From the NCBI GenBank assembly GCA_938003955.1, contig CALKXE010000005.1, positions 1 to 64,000 on the forward strand: a DNA stretch of 64,000 nt. The letters are read 5' to 3'. A model generated the notes under the pieces. The model was not told the DNA's origin, did not search any database, and saw only the letters and a list, made by a program, of their open reading frames with translations. This document shows, piece by piece, positions 63,866 through 64,000 of this stretch. Position 1 is the stretch's first letter. The number at the start of each line of letters is the position of its first letter. This stretch comes from an uncultured Saprospiraceae bacterium (GTDB taxonomy: Bacteria > Bacteroidota > Bacteroidia > Chitinophagales > Saprospiraceae). The translations under genes and the position numbers were made by a program.

Positions 63866-63909
63866 GAGGATGGTCAAACACGACAAACCTGATCATCTTC
63901 ATTTTTTCT
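63866..63909. terminator. Hairpin B, related to hairpin A at 54071-54115
   Basis: GAGGATGGTCA and TGATCATCTTC pair over 11 bp with two G-U pairs, with an A-run on the left and CATTTTTTC on the right, so it may terminate both directions. The core at 63869-63897 matches hairpin A in 24 of 29 bases, with the loop CACGA(C/T)AAA(C/T)C conserved. Confidence 0.6.
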
Positions 63910-64000
63910 TGTAATTGTCATGACCCCAAAAAACCTTTAACTTAATTTAGTCCATCCTCTTCCTTCACTTCCAGTATTTTTCCCGTAAAATGAAGACTAC

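Larger units (their letters stand above)
63649..64000. other. 352-base region after the cluster, two hairpins, no gene seen
   Basis: It contains a terminator (63730-63772) and hairpin B (63866-63909), with A/T-rich sequence between. No supported open frame reaches the window end on either strand; any next gene probably begins beyond 64000. Confidence 0.6.

Overview
The window looks like the chromosome of a free-living, probably marine, AT-rich member of the Bacteroidota. Three kinds of evidence point there. Two secreted proteins end in type IX secretion (T9SS) sorting tails. A TonB-dependent receptor opens with a CarboxypepD_reg-like domain. Several genes are preceded by the Bacteroidota -7 box TAnnTTTG and lack Shine-Dalgarno sites. 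I saw no rRNA, tRNA, CRISPR array, phage or intact insertion sequence. The order below Bacteroidota is not resolved; a Saprospiria- or Cytophagia-like lineage is only a guess.

Layout. 1-12.4 kb is mostly housekeeping: a dipeptide epimerase cut by the window edge, DoxX, a DEDDh exonuclease/GIY-YIG fusion with an odd start codon, a T9SS cargo protein, DinB, PurM, a 51-residue YqaE/Pmp3 protein, a DEAD-box helicase with a long Arg/Asp-rich tail, TypA, and small lipoproteins and unknowns. 12.6-21.4 kb carries a SulP transporter, a nucleoside phosphorylase/MBL pair, mltG-panB, a glycerophosphodiester phosphodiesterase, and a YheT hydrolase overlapping a lipoprotein gene.

21.8-30.2 kb reads as a catabolic locus for a glycerate glycoside, most likely mannosylglycerate. 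It holds an outer-membrane receptor, a GH63-type hydrolase, a sodium/solute symporter, glycerate kinase and a mannose-6-phosphate-isomerase-type cupin, with a divergent AraC regulator. 30.2-38.9 kb is a three-gene module: a beta-rich 688-residue protein, an 825-residue VWA protein and, divergently, a 1313-residue MoxR-like AAA ATPase. Its role is unknown.

40.5-47.7 kb is the SUF iron-sulfur operon (sufB-C-D-S, E, T and an Rrf2 regulator), with a ParD/ParE-type toxin-antitoxin pair lodged between sufS and sufE. 48-52 kb is a tesA/ybbA/ybbP-type set, followed by a second T9SS cargo gene and an 860-base non-coding stretch rich in hairpins.

54.2-63.65 kb is the most novel region. Seven or eight genes are all on the + strand and tightly spaced: a small membrane protein, a class I-like HMG-CoA reductase, a UbiA prenyltransferase, a PEP-synthase-like phosphotransferase, a BtaA-like (DUF3419) 3-amino-3-carboxypropyl transferase, a polyprenol/diacylglycerol-kinase-like membrane protein, a GNAT acyltransferase and an OleC-like AMP-forming ligase. 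Related hairpins lie at both ends. I read it as an uncharacterised pathway for an isoprenoid lipid carrying a homoserine/betaine-type or acylated headgroup; the product is inference.
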